This document shows, one piece after another, positions 1-9,336 of a DNA stretch of 64,000 nucleotides (the stretch's first letter is position 1; each line of letters starts with the position of its first letter). The notes under the pieces were generated by a model. That model had not been told where the DNA came from and did not search any database. It was given only the letters and a program-made list of their open reading frames with translations. The stretch is from the NCBI GenBank assembly GCA_033795365.1, contig JARYGU010000015.1:1-64000 (forward strand), given 5' to 3'. Source of the stretch: JARYGU01 sp033795365. GTDB lineage: Bacteria > Pseudomonadota > Alphaproteobacteria > Rhizobiales > Rhizobiaceae. Both the position numbers and the translations under genes were made by a program.

Positions 1-380
1 ACCAGTGTCTGGCAATTGGCGCGTTTGCCAAGCATCGACGCGTATTGCGGCGCGACCCCAACGGAATGGTCGCCCTTCTTCGGCAGGCCTGTGTCGTCGA
101 TCACCAGAAAGGCATCCGAAGCCCCGACGGTCCTGTCGGCCTGCACGGCCAATTCCGTCTCAAGGGGACCGGCATCCCAAATTCCATCCGAGATGAAATG
201 ATGCAGACGGTCGTAGTGATCGGGCGCAAGGCGTTCCGCCATCGGCTCAATACTCTTGCGATCACCCGGTCCGATCAGGCCCGAAATATACACCGGGCAC
301 ATCTGCCGCCGCTTCTTGTGACCAAGCTTCTCAACGAACGGCTTCAGCCAATCCGTCAGTGCAATATCCTGCTCTGCCAT
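1..380 (-). CDS. IS701-family transposase, N-terminal part (cut by window edge)
   Basis: Transposase of an insertion sequence. Translating the minus strand from the ATG at 380 gives an open frame to the window edge (about 126 codons). It begins MAEQDIALTDWLKPFVEKLG and continues with the IS701-type N-terminal hallmarks: a CPVYISGLIGPGDRKSIEPMA stretch, a HHFISDGIWD motif, and VIDDTGLPKKGDHSVGVAPQ carrying the first catalytic Asp of the DDE domain. The two later acidic residues lie outside the window. The family assignment rests on recognition of these motifs. Since the frame is intact as far as visible, the element may be functional. It is transcribed away from the sugar transporter operon to its right. 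Confidence 0.85.
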   Translation of the reverse strand, partial: MAEQDIALTDWLKPFVEKLGHKKRRQMCPVYISGLIGPGDRKSIEPMAERLAPDHYDRLHHFISDGIWDAGPLETELAVQADRTVGASDAFLVIDDTGLPKKGDHSVGVAPQYASMLGKRANCQTL

Positions 381-400
381 CCTTCGCACCCCTGTTGAAG

Positions 401-447
401 TGCCAAAGATGGCCGATCATCGTTAACCGTCGGTTAATCTGCCAAAG
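401..447. repeat. Probable IS terminal region with 15-bp palindrome and repeated octamer
   Basis: Just upstream of the transposase start there is a perfect inverted repeat TTAACCG-T-CGGTTAA at 423-437. It is flanked by two direct copies of TGCCAAAG at 401-408 and 440-447. Such sequence between a transposase start and foreign DNA is usually the IS end, with the transposase promoter or operator. The outer boundary of the element (near 450-460) cannot be fixed without its other end. Confidence 0.4.
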
Positions 448-517
448 TAGTGCTAGATGAATCAGGTCGTCCGTAAGCCAAATCTCCACGCCACCGTTCA
501 TCTGCGCTCCGAGAGTA

Positions 518-2014
518 TCAGTGTACAGCCGCGTACATTACTGTTTCCTCATCGGCCCGATCCGCATCGAATTCTTCGACGATGCGCCCTTGCCGGCAAA
601 CCAGGATACGGTCTGAAATTTGCAGAATTTCGGGCAGGTAGGACGAGATAACCATTACTGCAATACCTTGATCCGCCAGTTGATCGATCACCTGATGGAT
701 TTCTGTGATCGCACCCACATCGACGCCGCGAGTCGGCTCGTCGAACATGATAAGCCTCGGTTTCTGGACCACTGCCTTGGAAATGACGACTTTCTGCTGG
801 TTGCCGCCAGACAACTCTATCACGCGCGCATCGGCATTGATCGCTTTGATATTGACCGTGGAAATCCATTCTTTGGCGATAGCGCGCATCTCGCTCATGT
901 TCACGGTGGTGCACTTGAGCTGCTCGGCAGCCATCGCGCCGAGATAGATGTTCTCCGCGATCGACATGGTCTCAAAGAAGCCTTCCAGTTTCCGATCTTC
1001 TGTCACGTAAACAATGCCGTCTCGGACTGCGGGACGCGGAACGCGATAGCGGACCGAGCGCCCATCGAGCCGCACTTGTCCTCCGTGAAAAAAATCCCTC
1101 TTGAGGACGCCGGCAATCACTTTGGCGGTCTCCGTGCGTCCGGAGCCAATCAGTCCGAAAACGCCGGTTACCTGGCCGGAGAACACGGAAAAAGAGGTGT
1201 TGCGCACCAAATTTCCCATCGAAAGGTTTTGGACGCTGAGAACCTTGCTGCCTGCGGGTCTGATGCGACGAGCTTCCCTGGAACCGTATAGCTCGTTGGT
1301 GAGCGTGCGGCCCACCATTGCCCGCACAATACTGTCACGATCGAATGCCGATGCGACGTCGGTGACGACATGTTGCCCGTCGCGCAATACGGTAATACGA
1401 TCTGCGACGGTCAGCGCCTCCTCCAAAGCGTGGCTAATGAAGATGATCGAAACACCGCGTTGCTTCAGCCTCGCGACAAGGGAAAAAAACTGGTGTTTCT
1501 CTTCGGGCGTAAGTGTCGCCGTGGGTTCGTCGAAGATGATCACCTGGGCGTTATGGTGAACAGCGCGGGCGATCTCCACCATCTGCTTCTGGCCAGCACC
1601 CAGCGAAGACACCAGCGCAGTCGGATCTACGTGAAAGTTGAGCGACTGAAGAAATTGCTGTCCCGCGATATAAATGCCCCGCAGCCGGTGAAAGCGCTTG
1701 TCGTCGATCAGATAGATGTTCTGGGCAACAGTGAGCGACGGCACCAGGCTGGTCTCCTGATACACCATCGCTATTCCGAGATTTAAGGCTTGAGAAGGTG
1801 AAGTCATTTCCGCCTTCACCCCGTCGATCCAAACCTCTCCCGAGGTCGCCTGTACAACGCCGGCGATCATCTTGGTCAAAGTCGACTTGCCGGCTCCGTT
1901 TTCTCCCAAAAGCGCATGGATCTCGCCGCGATAAAGAGTGAACGAAACGTTCTTCACGGCTGGTATGCCGTGGTACTCCTTGGTAACGTTGCGAACCTCG
2001 ACAATCGCGTTCAT
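518..2014 (-). CDS. Ribose/galactose-type ABC importer ATPase with two nucleotide-binding domains
   Basis: Cytoplasmic ATPase (498 aa, usual RbsA/MglA/XylG length) energising a CUT2-family importer. Domain 1 has Walker A GENGAGKST at about residues 37-45, a degenerate signature SLGAGQKQ and Walker B IIFDEP. Domain 2 has the characteristic degenerate Walker A (GLIGSGRTE), a full LSGGNQQKV signature and LIMFDEPTRGVDVGA. The asymmetry between halves is normal for this family. It is the last gene of the operon, and its ATG overlaps the stop of the preceding propeller gene by 4 bases, indicating translational coupling. The substrate cannot be read from the ATPase; the neighbouring permeases make it a sugar or sugar-like compound. 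Confidence 0.93.
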   Translation of the reverse strand: MNAIVEVRNVTKEYHGIPAVKNVSFTLYRGEIHALLGENGAGKSTLTKMIAGVVQATSGEVWIDGVKAEMTSPSQALNLGIAMVYQETSLVPSLTVAQNIYLIDDKRFHRLRGIYIAGQQFLQSLNFHVDPTALVSSLGAGQKQMVEIARAVHHNAQVIIFDEPTATLTPEEKHQFFSLVARLKQRGVSIIFISHALEEALTVADRITVLRDGQHVVTDVASAFDRDSIVRAMVGRTLTNELYGSREARRIRPAGSKVLSVQNLSMGNLVRNTSFSVFSGQVTGVFGLIGSGRTETAKVIAGVLKRDFFHGGQVRLDGRSVRYRVPRPAVRDGIVYVTEDRKLEGFFETMSIAENIYLGAMAAEQLKCTTVNMSEMRAIAKEWISTVNIKAINADARVIELSGGNQQKVVISKAVVQKPRLIMFDEPTRGVDVGAITEIHQVIDQLADQGIAVMVISSYLPEILQISDRILVCRQGRIVEEFDADRADEETVMYAAVH

Positions 2015-3102
2015 GCTGAACTCCCCAATCCAAGCGCTGGCGACCGCAGGCCCACGACCACGTTGTCGCCGCGGGATACCGCGATCGTCTCACCGGCATG
2101 ATCGATGATGCTGGTGATCCCATGAGTGTTGCCGTCGGCACGACTCTGCAGGCTGGAACGCGGCTGAAACGATGCGTCGAGCCACACGCACATTCCTCGA
2201 GACATGGCCGGCGCCCATGGCTTGAGGAGGCCGAGATGCTTCACGGCGCCCCCCTGAAGCGGTTCGTAATAGCTGCGACCTGATCTCAGTTTTGGGGCAA
2301 CCCAGAAGGGCTGTGGCACTTCTGCCATCATCCGCTCACGATAAGCCGGCTCTCGCAGTATGAACTCAACAAGCTGGCTGCGCGGAGCAAAGACAGCCAG
2401 CCACCATCCGTCTCCAAATGACGAGAGACGGCCCGGGTAGCCAGGCAGATCTGCATACAAAACCTCAGTCTCGCGAGGGCCGCCGGACACGACCCTTACT
2501 ATCCTATGACGCCAGCTTTCGGAAAACACGACGTCCGATCCGGCGATCGCAATGCCAGCAGGCCATGCAAGCCCGTCCGCGAGTCGCGTTTCGACGCCAG
2601 TCTCGAGATTGAGCCGCCAGATGCTTCCGCTCGCGTTGCATTGCATCAAGTCCGTCTGCCACTCATCCGGACCGTTACTGGCAGAACCATTGGCGACATA
2701 GAGTTCCTCTCCCGACGCCGCCATCGCCGTGATGCATTTTGCCGAGCCAATTTTATAGCGCCGACCGTCAAAGCGACCACCTTGGATCAGAATTGCCCCT
2801 TCGTGGAGCGCCACTGCAAGGCTGTCCGCGTCAACGGGCGCAATGCATGAAACGGACGCCTCATACGATCCGATGCTTTCCCAGGCGCCGCCAGCGGCGA
2901 GTCGGTACACAGTTTGGCCTGCCGAGACGACCAGCGAACCTTTGTGAACGGCGATGCAATCCACGCCCGGCAAGGGCCGGCGCCAGTCGGCTTCATCCAG
3001 GGCCCGGTTCGGCCTGAGTGCCCCGTCCAGCGCCGGCAAGGTGACAGCCGCTTCGCCGCGCCCCAAAATTCTGTCGATTGCACGCGATATCGAAGCAATC
3101 AT
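2011..3102 (-). CDS. SMP-30/strictosidine-synthase-like beta-propeller protein
   Basis: Predicted six-bladed propeller of the SMP-30/gluconolactonase/strictosidine-synthase superfamily (363 aa), whose members are lactonases or related hydrolases. Visible family hallmarks are the repeated blade strands, GLAWPAGIAIAGSDVVFSES (the strand that carries a metal or active-site residue) and DLPGYPGRLSSFGDGWWLAV. I chose the ATG at 3102, which overlaps the upstream stop as ATGA; an in-frame TTG lies 33 bases further upstream. No signal peptide is evident. It shares DLPGYP and WPAG/FPNG motifs with the propeller half of the upstream fusion protein, so the two may be paralogues. A role as a lactonase acting on the imported sugar derivative is inference. 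Confidence 0.75.
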   Translation of the reverse strand: MIASISRAIDRILGRGEAAVTLPALDGALRPNRALDEADWRRPLPGVDCIAVHKGSLVVSAGQTVYRLAAGGAWESIGSYEASVSCIAPVDADSLAVALHEGAILIQGGRFDGRRYKIGSAKCITAMAASGEELYVANGSASNGPDEWQTDLMQCNASGSIWRLNLETGVETRLADGLAWPAGIAIAGSDVVFSESWRHRIVRVVSGGPRETEVLYADLPGYPGRLSSFGDGWWLAVFAPRSQLVEFILREPAYRERMMAEVPQPFWVAPKLRSGRSYYEPLQGGAVKHLGLLKPWAPAMSRGMCVWLDASFQPRSSLQSRADGNTHGITSIIDHAGETIAVSRGDNVVVGLRSPALGLGSSA

Positions 3103-5213
3103 GACTTGGCCCAATAGGAGCTGGGACCAGTCCAACTGACGTCTCGGCCTTCAAGCTTGAGCCGGCCAACACGATTGTTGAAAATCCCGCCGATAAAGAG
3201 AGCGCCCTTATGTTCGCGCATGGAGGTAATCATCGGATGGTTGTCACCGCCTGCATCCCAAAGGGTCTCAAGTATGCGGCCGGACTCGTCGAACCTGACT
3301 ATGCAGCCTGTGTTGATGTTCGGATACATCCACTCATCAGGGGCAATGCGCCTGGCCATCCGGCGCCGGAAGCCGGGCATTTTGAGTGCGAGATCAAGCG
3401 ATGGCGTTCGGATGCCCACGAGGGCCATCCAATAGGTGCCGTCCGACGCGCGATTGATATTATCAGGATAGCCAGGCAGGTCGGGAATGACCGGCTCCAC
3501 CCTACCCTTTTTCGGTCCGTCGAACCAAAAACGGCTGACGCGGCAGGCCCAGGTCTCGGCGAAAAGGAATGACTCCCCATCATGCGTCATGCAGATGCCG
3601 TTCGGAAATACGAGGTTCTTAAGCACCGTTCGGGTTAGGCCGGTATTGGGATCGTAACACACGATCCGACCGTTCCCACGCGACTCCAGGCAGTCCACCG
3701 CCCATTCGTGCGTTTCATAGCGAACCGTCGCTTCGCTGAAGAACACCCGACCATCTGCCGCGATGTCGAGATCATCCGCCAGCCGCAAGCGTGAATCGTC
3801 AACCACCGAAAACCAGGAGCGGTTGGTCTCGTCCGTCAGCTTCTCGACGATGCGGTCCGGCCGGACTTGGTAGAGACCCATTCCACCGATGCAGACGACC
3901 AGAGACCCGTCTCTCGCAAAAGCCATGCCCAGCGGACGACCGCCTGTGTGAGCAAAAACTTCCTGCTGCGAATAGTCGGGGGCGAGAAATCTGATAATGT
4001 CACCTGTTCTGTTTCCGACATAGAGATTGTCTTCGGAATCAAGAATCACATCCTCCGGCCCATCGATGCTGCCAAGTCCGATGACGCCGACGTCGCGCAG
4101 CCGGTCATTCAGAGCGTAGGGGGAGTCGCCGTCCGTGGACGGCGCGGTCGGCAACGCCGCATAGGTTGGCGATACATAGACTTTTGACGTGATCTTGTGA
4201 CGGTTCTTCAGCCAGCGCACGTCGATGGCAACGGCAGCCAAGAGCACCGAACCCAGCAGCAGCGAATTCGCCCCACTGCTGACGCCGATGCGAACGAGGC
4301 TATTGATCAGAATGATGACGGTAATCGATCCGATAATGGCCTTTGCCGCGGAGCCGCGTCCGCCGCCCAGGCTGTTGCCGCCCAGAACCGCGGCGGTAAG
4401 CGCGGCAACTTCCAGCCCGACGCCGGTGTCAGCGCCACCCCCGCCCAACCTCGAAGCGAAAAGCAGACCGGCCAGTGCTGATAGCGTGCCCGAAATGATG
4501 TAGGTTGCGCATATGACTCTTGGTACCGCTATACCCACGTTGTGTGCCGAGCGGCGCGAGCCGCCTACTGCAAGCACATGCCAACCAACACGGCTGCGGC
4601 TGAGAAAGAGGTGGAGAGCAAGCGCAATCGTTACGGTGACGACGAGGCTGAACGGAAACGTTAGTACGTTGCCTTCGCCGAAAAAGTACCAAATATCGGA
4701 GTCAGGCAGTGTGGCGGCAATCGCTACAGAGTAGTTCAGCAAGAGCATATCGACGATTGCGCGTACGATGATGAGCGTGACCAATGTGGTCAGGAATGCT
4801 CGAAGACGCAGGTATCCGACCAGCAGCCCGTTGACGAGGCCGACGGCGGCGCCGCAGCCCAGGGTCGCAGCAACAACCGCTGGAACCGGCCAGCCGGCGA
4901 CCGTCAGCAAGCCAAGCGCTACAATATTGCCCAGTGCAAACACCGAACCGACGCTGAGGTCGATGCCGCCTGCTACCATCACGATAGTCAGCGCGACGAC
5001 AACCAGGCCGAACTCACCCCATTGTCGCATTAGGTTCGAGATCGTGGCCGCTCCAAAAAAATCTGGTATCAGCGACGCGAATACGCAAGCCACCACTGCC
5101 ATGATGGCTAGGGGTATGGCGTTGTCCATCCATCGCTTTGTCAGAATCTCGCCCACCAGATGGTCCGGTATGAGGCGATAGCGCCAGCGCGTTATCAGGT
5201 CTGATGCGGACAT
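3099..5213 (-). CDS. Fusion protein: RbsC-type ABC permease joined to SMP-30-like propeller domain
   Basis: A 704-aa protein combining two normally separate families. Residues 1 to about 335 are a CUT2 (RbsC-type) permease with about ten hydrophobic segments and the family motifs MVAGGIDLSVGSV and AALTAAVLGGNSLGGG. After the last membrane helix and a charged segment (RWLKNRHKITSKVY), residues about 370-704 form an SMP-30/strictosidine-synthase propeller (GPEDVILDSEDNLYVGNRTG, VFPNGICMTHDG, DLPGYPDNINRASDG). The reading frame is uninterrupted and both halves look intact. The propeller topology cannot be settled by eye, although CUT2 permeases often end in the cytoplasm. Downstream genes overlap by ATGA, so the fusion lies inside a tight operon. 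It could couple import to lactone hydrolysis or sense the substrate. Confidence 0.88.
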   Translation of the reverse strand: MSASDLITRWRYRLIPDHLVGEILTKRWMDNAIPLAIMAVVACVFASLIPDFFGAATISNLMRQWGEFGLVVVALTIVMVAGGIDLSVGSVFALGNIVALGLLTVAGWPVPAVVAATLGCGAAVGLVNGLLVGYLRLRAFLTTLVTLIIVRAIVDMLLLNYSVAIAATLPDSDIWYFFGEGNVLTFPFSLVVTVTIALALHLFLSRSRVGWHVLAVGGSRRSAHNVGIAVPRVICATYIISGTLSALAGLLFASRLGGGGADTGVGLEVAALTAAVLGGNSLGGGRGSAAKAIIGSITVIILINSLVRIGVSSGANSLLLGSVLLAAVAIDVRWLKNRHKITSKVYVSPTYAALPTAPSTDGDSPYALNDRLRDVGVIGLGSIDGPEDVILDSEDNLYVGNRTGDIIRFLAPDYSQQEVFAHTGGRPLGMAFARDGSLVVCIGGMGLYQVRPDRIVEKLTDETNRSWFSVVDDSRLRLADDLDIAADGRVFFSEATVRYETHEWAVDCLESRGNGRIVCYDPNTGLTRTVLKNLVFPNGICMTHDGESFLFAETWACRVSRFWFDGPKKGRVEPVIPDLPGYPDNINRASDGTYWMALVGIRTPSLDLALKMPGFRRRMARRIAPDEWMYPNINTGCIVRFDESGRILETLWDAGGDNHPMITSMREHKGALFIGGIFNNRVGRLKLEGRDVSWTGPSSYWAKS

Positions 5214-5238
5214 CTGTAATCTCGCATTGATGGGAAGT

Positions 5239-5257
5239 CGCGGGCGCTTGGCCCGCG
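5239..5257 (-). terminator. Intercistronic hairpin between binding protein and permease genes
   Basis: A perfect stem CGCGGGC-GCTTG-GCCCGCG lies between the binding-protein stop (5281) and the fusion-permease start (5213), with no T-run on the transcribed side. Hairpins at this place in ABC operons typically stabilise the binding-protein message and reduce downstream expression, rather than stop transcription fully. Assignment is from sequence and position only. Confidence 0.5.
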
Positions 5258-5280
5258 AACCGAGAGGATGAGCACTACGG

Positions 5281-6267
5281 TCAGGGCAGGTCCCAACAGG
5301 AGGCCGCTGTCATGTTTTCCTTGGTCAGGAAGGTCAGTGGCGTGAACAGCGTAGTCTTGGTTGTGCCGGGCGCCTGCTTGAGTTGCAGAAGCTGCTTGAT
5401 CATCGCCACCATGTCGCTCGTCTGGTAAGGCACCGAGTAGACGGCGACTTCCGAAAAGTCCCCATTGCTGATGCCGTCGCAGTCCTTGCGATGTCCGCCC
5501 CCTTCCGTGACGAGATAGATGTCCTTTCCGGATTCCTTGATGGCCGCAGCAGTGCCGACGTCCATTACATCCCAGAAGCCGTAAATCGCGCACAGGTCCG
5601 GATGCTGCTGGATAACTGTCGCTGCGATGTTCTTGGCTTTCGTGGCATCCCAATCCGCCGACTGGTTGGAAACGACGGTGATTTCGGGATGGTTGGCCAG
5701 AACATTGCTAATGCCCTGCATCTGGTAGGCACTCGCCGCAGCCGTCAGCACGCCTTGGGTAATCGCAATCTTGCCGCTGCCGCCATTCGCGGGCGAGCAC
5801 CGGCTAACGAGCCGCTTTGTGATCTCCTCGCCCATGTTGACGTAGTCGATACCCACGAATGCGTCGGTGGAATAGCTCGAACGCATATTGATCTGCACCA
5901 CGTAGATCCCCGCCTCCTCAGCCTTCTTCAGGAGGCGGGCGTAGGATTGTACATCGGGATTATGAGCGACAATCAGGTCAGGCTTTTCGGTGATCAGCGA
6001 GGTTATGGCCTGCGCGCCAGCGTCGGTGCTCCAGTTCGGATCACGGATTTCGAACGTGACGCCAAGCGGTTCAAGCGCTCTTCTAAGGCCCGCAGCCCAG
6101 CCTTCGGTGAGGTCGAAGCCCATGGCAAGCGGCACGAACACGACCCGCTTGCCTTTGAGAGATTCATAATATGGCTCGCGCGCCGGATCGTCGAAGCTCT
6201 GGGTCATAGCTGAACCGGAAGCCAAAGCGAACATTGCCGCGAGAAGGCACGACTTCAAAAGTCTCAT
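5281..6267 (-). CDS. Periplasmic sugar-type ABC substrate-binding protein
   Basis: Extracytoplasmic receptor (328 aa) of the type I periplasmic-binding fold (RbsB-like). A signal peptide is clear: MRLLKSCLLAAMFALASGSA followed by an A/T-Q cleavage region. The mature part shows the two-lobe pattern, with KRVVFVPLAMG at the start, SLITEKPDLIVAHNPD, the hinge-like IYGFWDVMDVGTAAAIKESG and a late ATP-independent ligand region TEGGGHRKDCDGI. It is followed on the same strand by the fusion permease, propeller and ATPase, and preceded by a second permease, so it is the receptor for this importer. The ligand is unknown. Confidence 0.88.
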   Translation of the reverse strand: MRLLKSCLLAAMFALASGSAMTQSFDDPAREPYYESLKGKRVVFVPLAMGFDLTEGWAAGLRRALEPLGVTFEIRDPNWSTDAGAQAITSLITEKPDLIVAHNPDVQSYARLLKKAEEAGIYVVQINMRSSYSTDAFVGIDYVNMGEEITKRLVSRCSPANGGSGKIAITQGVLTAAASAYQMQGISNVLANHPEITVVSNQSADWDATKAKNIAATVIQQHPDLCAIYGFWDVMDVGTAAAIKESGKDIYLVTEGGGHRKDCDGISNGDFSEVAVYSVPYQTSDMVAMIKQLLQLKQAPGTTKTTLFTPLTFLTKENMTAASCWDLP

Positions 6268-6290
6268 GTGGTTCTCCCATTGTTTTTGGT

Positions 6291-7265
6291 TTAAATGTCG
6301 CCCTGTTGGGCGGTCTGCTCGTCACGAGGATTGATGATCGTGTCGACAACAATCGCCGTGAGAAGGATGACGCCTTTTATGACGTTCTGAACGGTATATT
6401 GGACGTTCATGATCGTCATGCCGTTGATGAGCACCCCGATCAAAAGCGTCCCGACGACAACGTTGCGGATGCCGCCCTTGCCGCCCGACAGGCCGATGCC
6501 GCCCAGCACCACAACGAGGATGACGTCATATACATAGGTGGACAGCGCCACGCGGGTGTTCATGCTGGCAACCGACGCTGCGGTCACGAGACCGGCCAGA
6601 TGACCGATGGAAGCCGACAACACGTATTGAAACATGATGATCGGACGCGCCGGGACGCCGGTGATCCGGGCCGCGAGAAGATTGTCGCCGACAGCGCGCA
6701 TGTATCGACCGGATTTCGTGTAACGCAGAAACAAATAGGCCAGGAGACAAACGCCCGCGAAGGCGAAGATCGGGACCGGCACACCTAAAAGCGTACCCTG
6801 CCCCAGCCACAGGAGCGGCCTGCCGGCGTCGGGCATGTTGATCACATCAAGGCCGAACAGGAAGTAGCGCCCAAAGCCGTAGATGAGAGTGCCCATGGCG
6901 AGCGTGGCGAAGATTGCGGGGATTTCGACATATGCAACAAGCCATCCGGTGAACGCCCCCATGCACAGACTGAAAGCAAGGCCCAACACGATCGCCAGCG
7001 GCAGCGGCGTGCCAGCAGTGATGAGTTGGAGCGTCCAGGCAACCGAGACAGCCATCAATGCGACAATCGACAGGTCGATACCACGGCCGATAACGACTAG
7101 TCCCATCGCGACGCCGAGTATGCCCAGAATCGAAACGCTGCGGACCAGATTGAGAATGTTGCTGGTCGTCAGAAATCCGGGCAGCCCGACTGCGAAGACC
7201 AGTCCCAGCAGCAGCGCTAGGACGAGAACAATCTGCTCCTGAGTCGCTCCCCCGAACATTCGCAT
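6291..7265 (-). CDS. RbsC-type ABC permease, first gene of the sugar-importer operon
   Basis: Integral membrane permease of 324 aa with about ten hydrophobic helices and CUT2 motifs (MGLVVIGRGIDLSIVALMAV near residue 60 and VLGGIGLSGGKGGI). I chose the ATG at 7265 because GGAGG lies 6 bases upstream. Longer in-frame starts (ATG 7292) have no ribosome site and run into the operator at 7300-7317. It is the promoter-proximal gene, followed by the binding protein, the permease-propeller fusion, the second propeller and the ATPase. The importer therefore has two different permease polypeptides, probably a heterodimer. Confidence 0.9.
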   Translation of the reverse strand: MRMFGGATQEQIVLVLALLLGLVFAVGLPGFLTTSNILNLVRSVSILGILGVAMGLVVIGRGIDLSIVALMAVSVAWTLQLITAGTPLPLAIVLGLAFSLCMGAFTGWLVAYVEIPAIFATLAMGTLIYGFGRYFLFGLDVINMPDAGRPLLWLGQGTLLGVPVPIFAFAGVCLLAYLFLRYTKSGRYMRAVGDNLLAARITGVPARPIIMFQYVLSASIGHLAGLVTAASVASMNTRVALSTYVYDVILVVVLGGIGLSGGKGGIRNVVVGTLLIGVLINGMTIMNVQYTVQNVIKGVILLTAIVVDTIINPRDEQTAQQGDI

Positions 7266-7299
7266 TTCCGCCCTCCGTTCAACACGGGTCATCAATAGA

Positions 7300-7317
7300 A
7301 TATGTGATCACACATAT
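7300..7317. promoter_or_regulatory. Operator copy 1 (ATATGTG-ATCA-CACATAT)
   Basis: A perfect 7-bp inverted repeat ATATGTG/CACATAT with a 4-base centre lies 35 bases upstream of the permease start at 7265. The core TGTGATCACA recurs at 10409-10418 and 14368-14377. It is the likely binding site of the GntR/FCD regulator at 14575-15255, placed to repress or activate the sugar-importer operon. Assigning it to that regulator is inference. Confidence 0.7.
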
Positions 7318-7545
7318 CAATAGACGACATTGCTTTTGCGCGTCAACGGGCCGCGCGGCTGTGATCAGGGTGGACGCTGGCATTGACGGTGGATGGATGT
7401 CGCGCGCTATCGCGGGCGCAGGCCGGTCGGCCAGCTTTCAGCGTCGCCACCGTATCGATAGCCGCGAAGGGCGGGGCTTTTCAGTCCAGACGGAAAGTCA
7501 TGAAATTATGGCAATCCGTCAACCGCATGACGCACCCTCCGAGGA

Positions 7546-8418
7546 TCAGCGGATGATGGAGCGAGCGGCAAGCCCGCCGCGCTTCGCAAACCACGCCAGC
7601 GCACCGATCGTCACCGCGCTTGCGACGATAAGCAGGGTGGCGATCGCGGTGATGGTGGGATTCACCTGAAGCGTCAGTTCGTTGAACATTCGCTTGGGGG
7701 TCGTCTCGTTGACCCCCGACAGGAAGATCGTCAGGATCACCTCATCGAAGCTGATAACGAAGGCAAACAGCCAAGCAGCCGCGAGACTTGGCGCCAAGTT
7801 CGGTAGCGCGATCGTCACAAACATGCGCGGCCACGATGACCCCAACGATAAGGCGATCTGCTCGATCCTCACGTCAAACGATCGTATAGCGACGGACATA
7901 ATCAGCACCACATAGGGGAGCGCAAGCACGGTATGGGCCAATATCAGGCCGCCGAGCGTCCCGAGGATGCCGACCCGTGCGAAAACCATGTAGAGCGCAA
8001 GCGCGAAGATGACTTGCGGGACCACTAGCGGCAGAAGCAGATTCGCCTCGACCAGGTTGCGGCCGGGCCAGCTTCCCCGGACAAGGCTGTAAGACGCCGC
8101 ACTGCCAAGCACGACAGCAAGCGAGCTTGACGCGACGGCCACCAAGATTGACGTGCGCGCGGCCGCTAGCCAGCGAGAGTCGCCGAAGAACGCTTCGTAC
8201 CATCTCAAGGATAACCCCGGCGGCGGAAAAGTAAGCGCCTCCGCACTCGAGAATGACATTGGGATGACAATCAAAATCGGAAGGGTCAGAAAGAGCAGGA
8301 CAACAAGCGCAACGACCGCGATCAGTCCCGAAGCCAATTTGTCGACAACGGAACCGACACTCGATCGCGCTGGCTCGGCTGATCTGGAAGACGCGACGCT
8401 GTTGTCCAACTTTGCCAA
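7546..8418 (-). CDS. Spermidine/putrescine-type ABC permease (PotC-like)
   Basis: Inner-membrane permease of 290 aa with six predicted helices and the EAA loop region near IEQIALSLGSSWPRMFVTIALP, which matches the cytoplasmic loop that docks on the ATPase. It is the third gene of the binding protein-PotB-PotC operon, 6 bases after the preceding stop. The longest frame begins with TTG at 8418, directly after AGAGAGGA; an in-frame TTG at 8409 has better spacing, so the exact start is uncertain. The family moves polyamines, opines, betaines or other cationic amines. Confidence 0.88.
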   Translation of the reverse strand: MAKLDNSVASSRSAEPARSSVGSVVDKLASGLIAVVALVVLLFLTLPILIVIPMSFSSAEALTFPPPGLSLRWYEAFFGDSRWLAAARTSILVAVASSSLAVVLGSAASYSLVRGSWPGRNLVEANLLLPLVVPQVIFALALYMVFARVGILGTLGGLILAHTVLALPYVVLIMSVAIRSFDVRIEQIALSLGSSWPRMFVTIALPNLAPSLAAAWLFAFVISFDEVILTIFLSGVNETTPKRMFNELTLQVNPTITAIATLLIVASAVTIGALAWFAKRGGLAARSIIR

Positions 8419-8424
8419 TCCTCT

Positions 8425-9294
8425 CTAAAGCCGGCTATTCAGCCGCTGGTAAAGGAAGAAGCAGCACATTGTGATCGCCAGGAGGACCGAGGCAATCGCC
8501 GCAGCAAGCTCCCATTTGGGCAAGCGATTGATGAGGAGATCCATCATATTGGCGACCATCGGCACGCGTCCGCCCCCAAGGATCGCAGGGGTAATGAAAA
8601 AGCCCAGCGTCAGAATGAATATCAGTATTCCGCCCGCCAGAAGCGCAGGCATCGTAAGCGGGAAGAAAATCTTCCAGAAAATCTCATTCTTGGAGGCTCC
8701 AAGGGATTCGGCAGCAAGCAGAAGCCTTTTGTCGAGCCGCATCATCGCGGCAAAGAGCGGAAGAATTAAGAAGGGAAGTAGAACGTTTGTTGTACCGATA
8801 ACGACGCCCAACCTGTTATACATAAATGGCACCGGTACAGTCGTCAGGCCAACCGCCAAGATTAGTTGATTTACGATTCCATCGTTCCCCAGGATGACTA
8901 TCCAGGCATAAGCCCTAACAAGGATGGAGACCCAGAAGGTCAGCGCGACCAACGCGACCACGATCAGGCGCCAGCGGCCGGATAGCTTCCACATCCAGTA
9001 GCACAGAGGGTAGCCAAGAAGGCAGCATATAATTGTAGTGACGATTGCAATAAAGAATGTGTTCCAGATGACTTTTAAATACACCGTTCGCGAGAACAGT
9101 TCCTGATAGTTCGCGAACGGTTCATCCAGCGGAAGAAGCGATCTCCCGAGCATGCTCGCAATTGGGATGTTGAACACTAGGAAGATGACGATGAACGCCG
9201 GTAGAATTTGCGGAACTCCGCCACTCATCGCGGGTAGCCGCCGCCATAATGAAGCCGCTTGGCGCGAATCCGGCGCCTCGATATTTGCGTTCAT
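8425..9294 (-). CDS. Spermidine/putrescine-type ABC permease (PotB-like)
   Basis: A 289-aa permease with six helices: first helix ILPAFIVIFLVFNIPIASML, with the EAA-loop equivalent AAESLGASKNEIFWKIFFPL around residue 190. The ATG at 9294 is preceded by GTGAGG at good spacing. It lies between its binding protein and the second permease and pairs with PotC as a heterodimer. The typical family substrates are polyamines and small cationic amines; nothing in this sequence narrows it further. Confidence 0.9.
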   Translation of the reverse strand: MNANIEAPDSRQAASLWRRLPAMSGGVPQILPAFIVIFLVFNIPIASMLGRSLLPLDEPFANYQELFSRTVYLKVIWNTFFIAIVTTIICCLLGYPLCYWMWKLSGRWRLIVVALVALTFWVSILVRAYAWIVILGNDGIVNQLILAVGLTTVPVPFMYNRLGVVIGTTNVLLPFLILPLFAAMMRLDKRLLLAAESLGASKNEIFWKIFFPLTMPALLAGGILIFILTLGFFITPAILGGGRVPMVANMMDLLINRLPKWELAAAIASVLLAITMCCFFLYQRLNSRL

Positions 9295-9336
9295 AGCGGC
9301 CTCACTATCTTGATTGGCGCGACGGCGCTTCGTATC

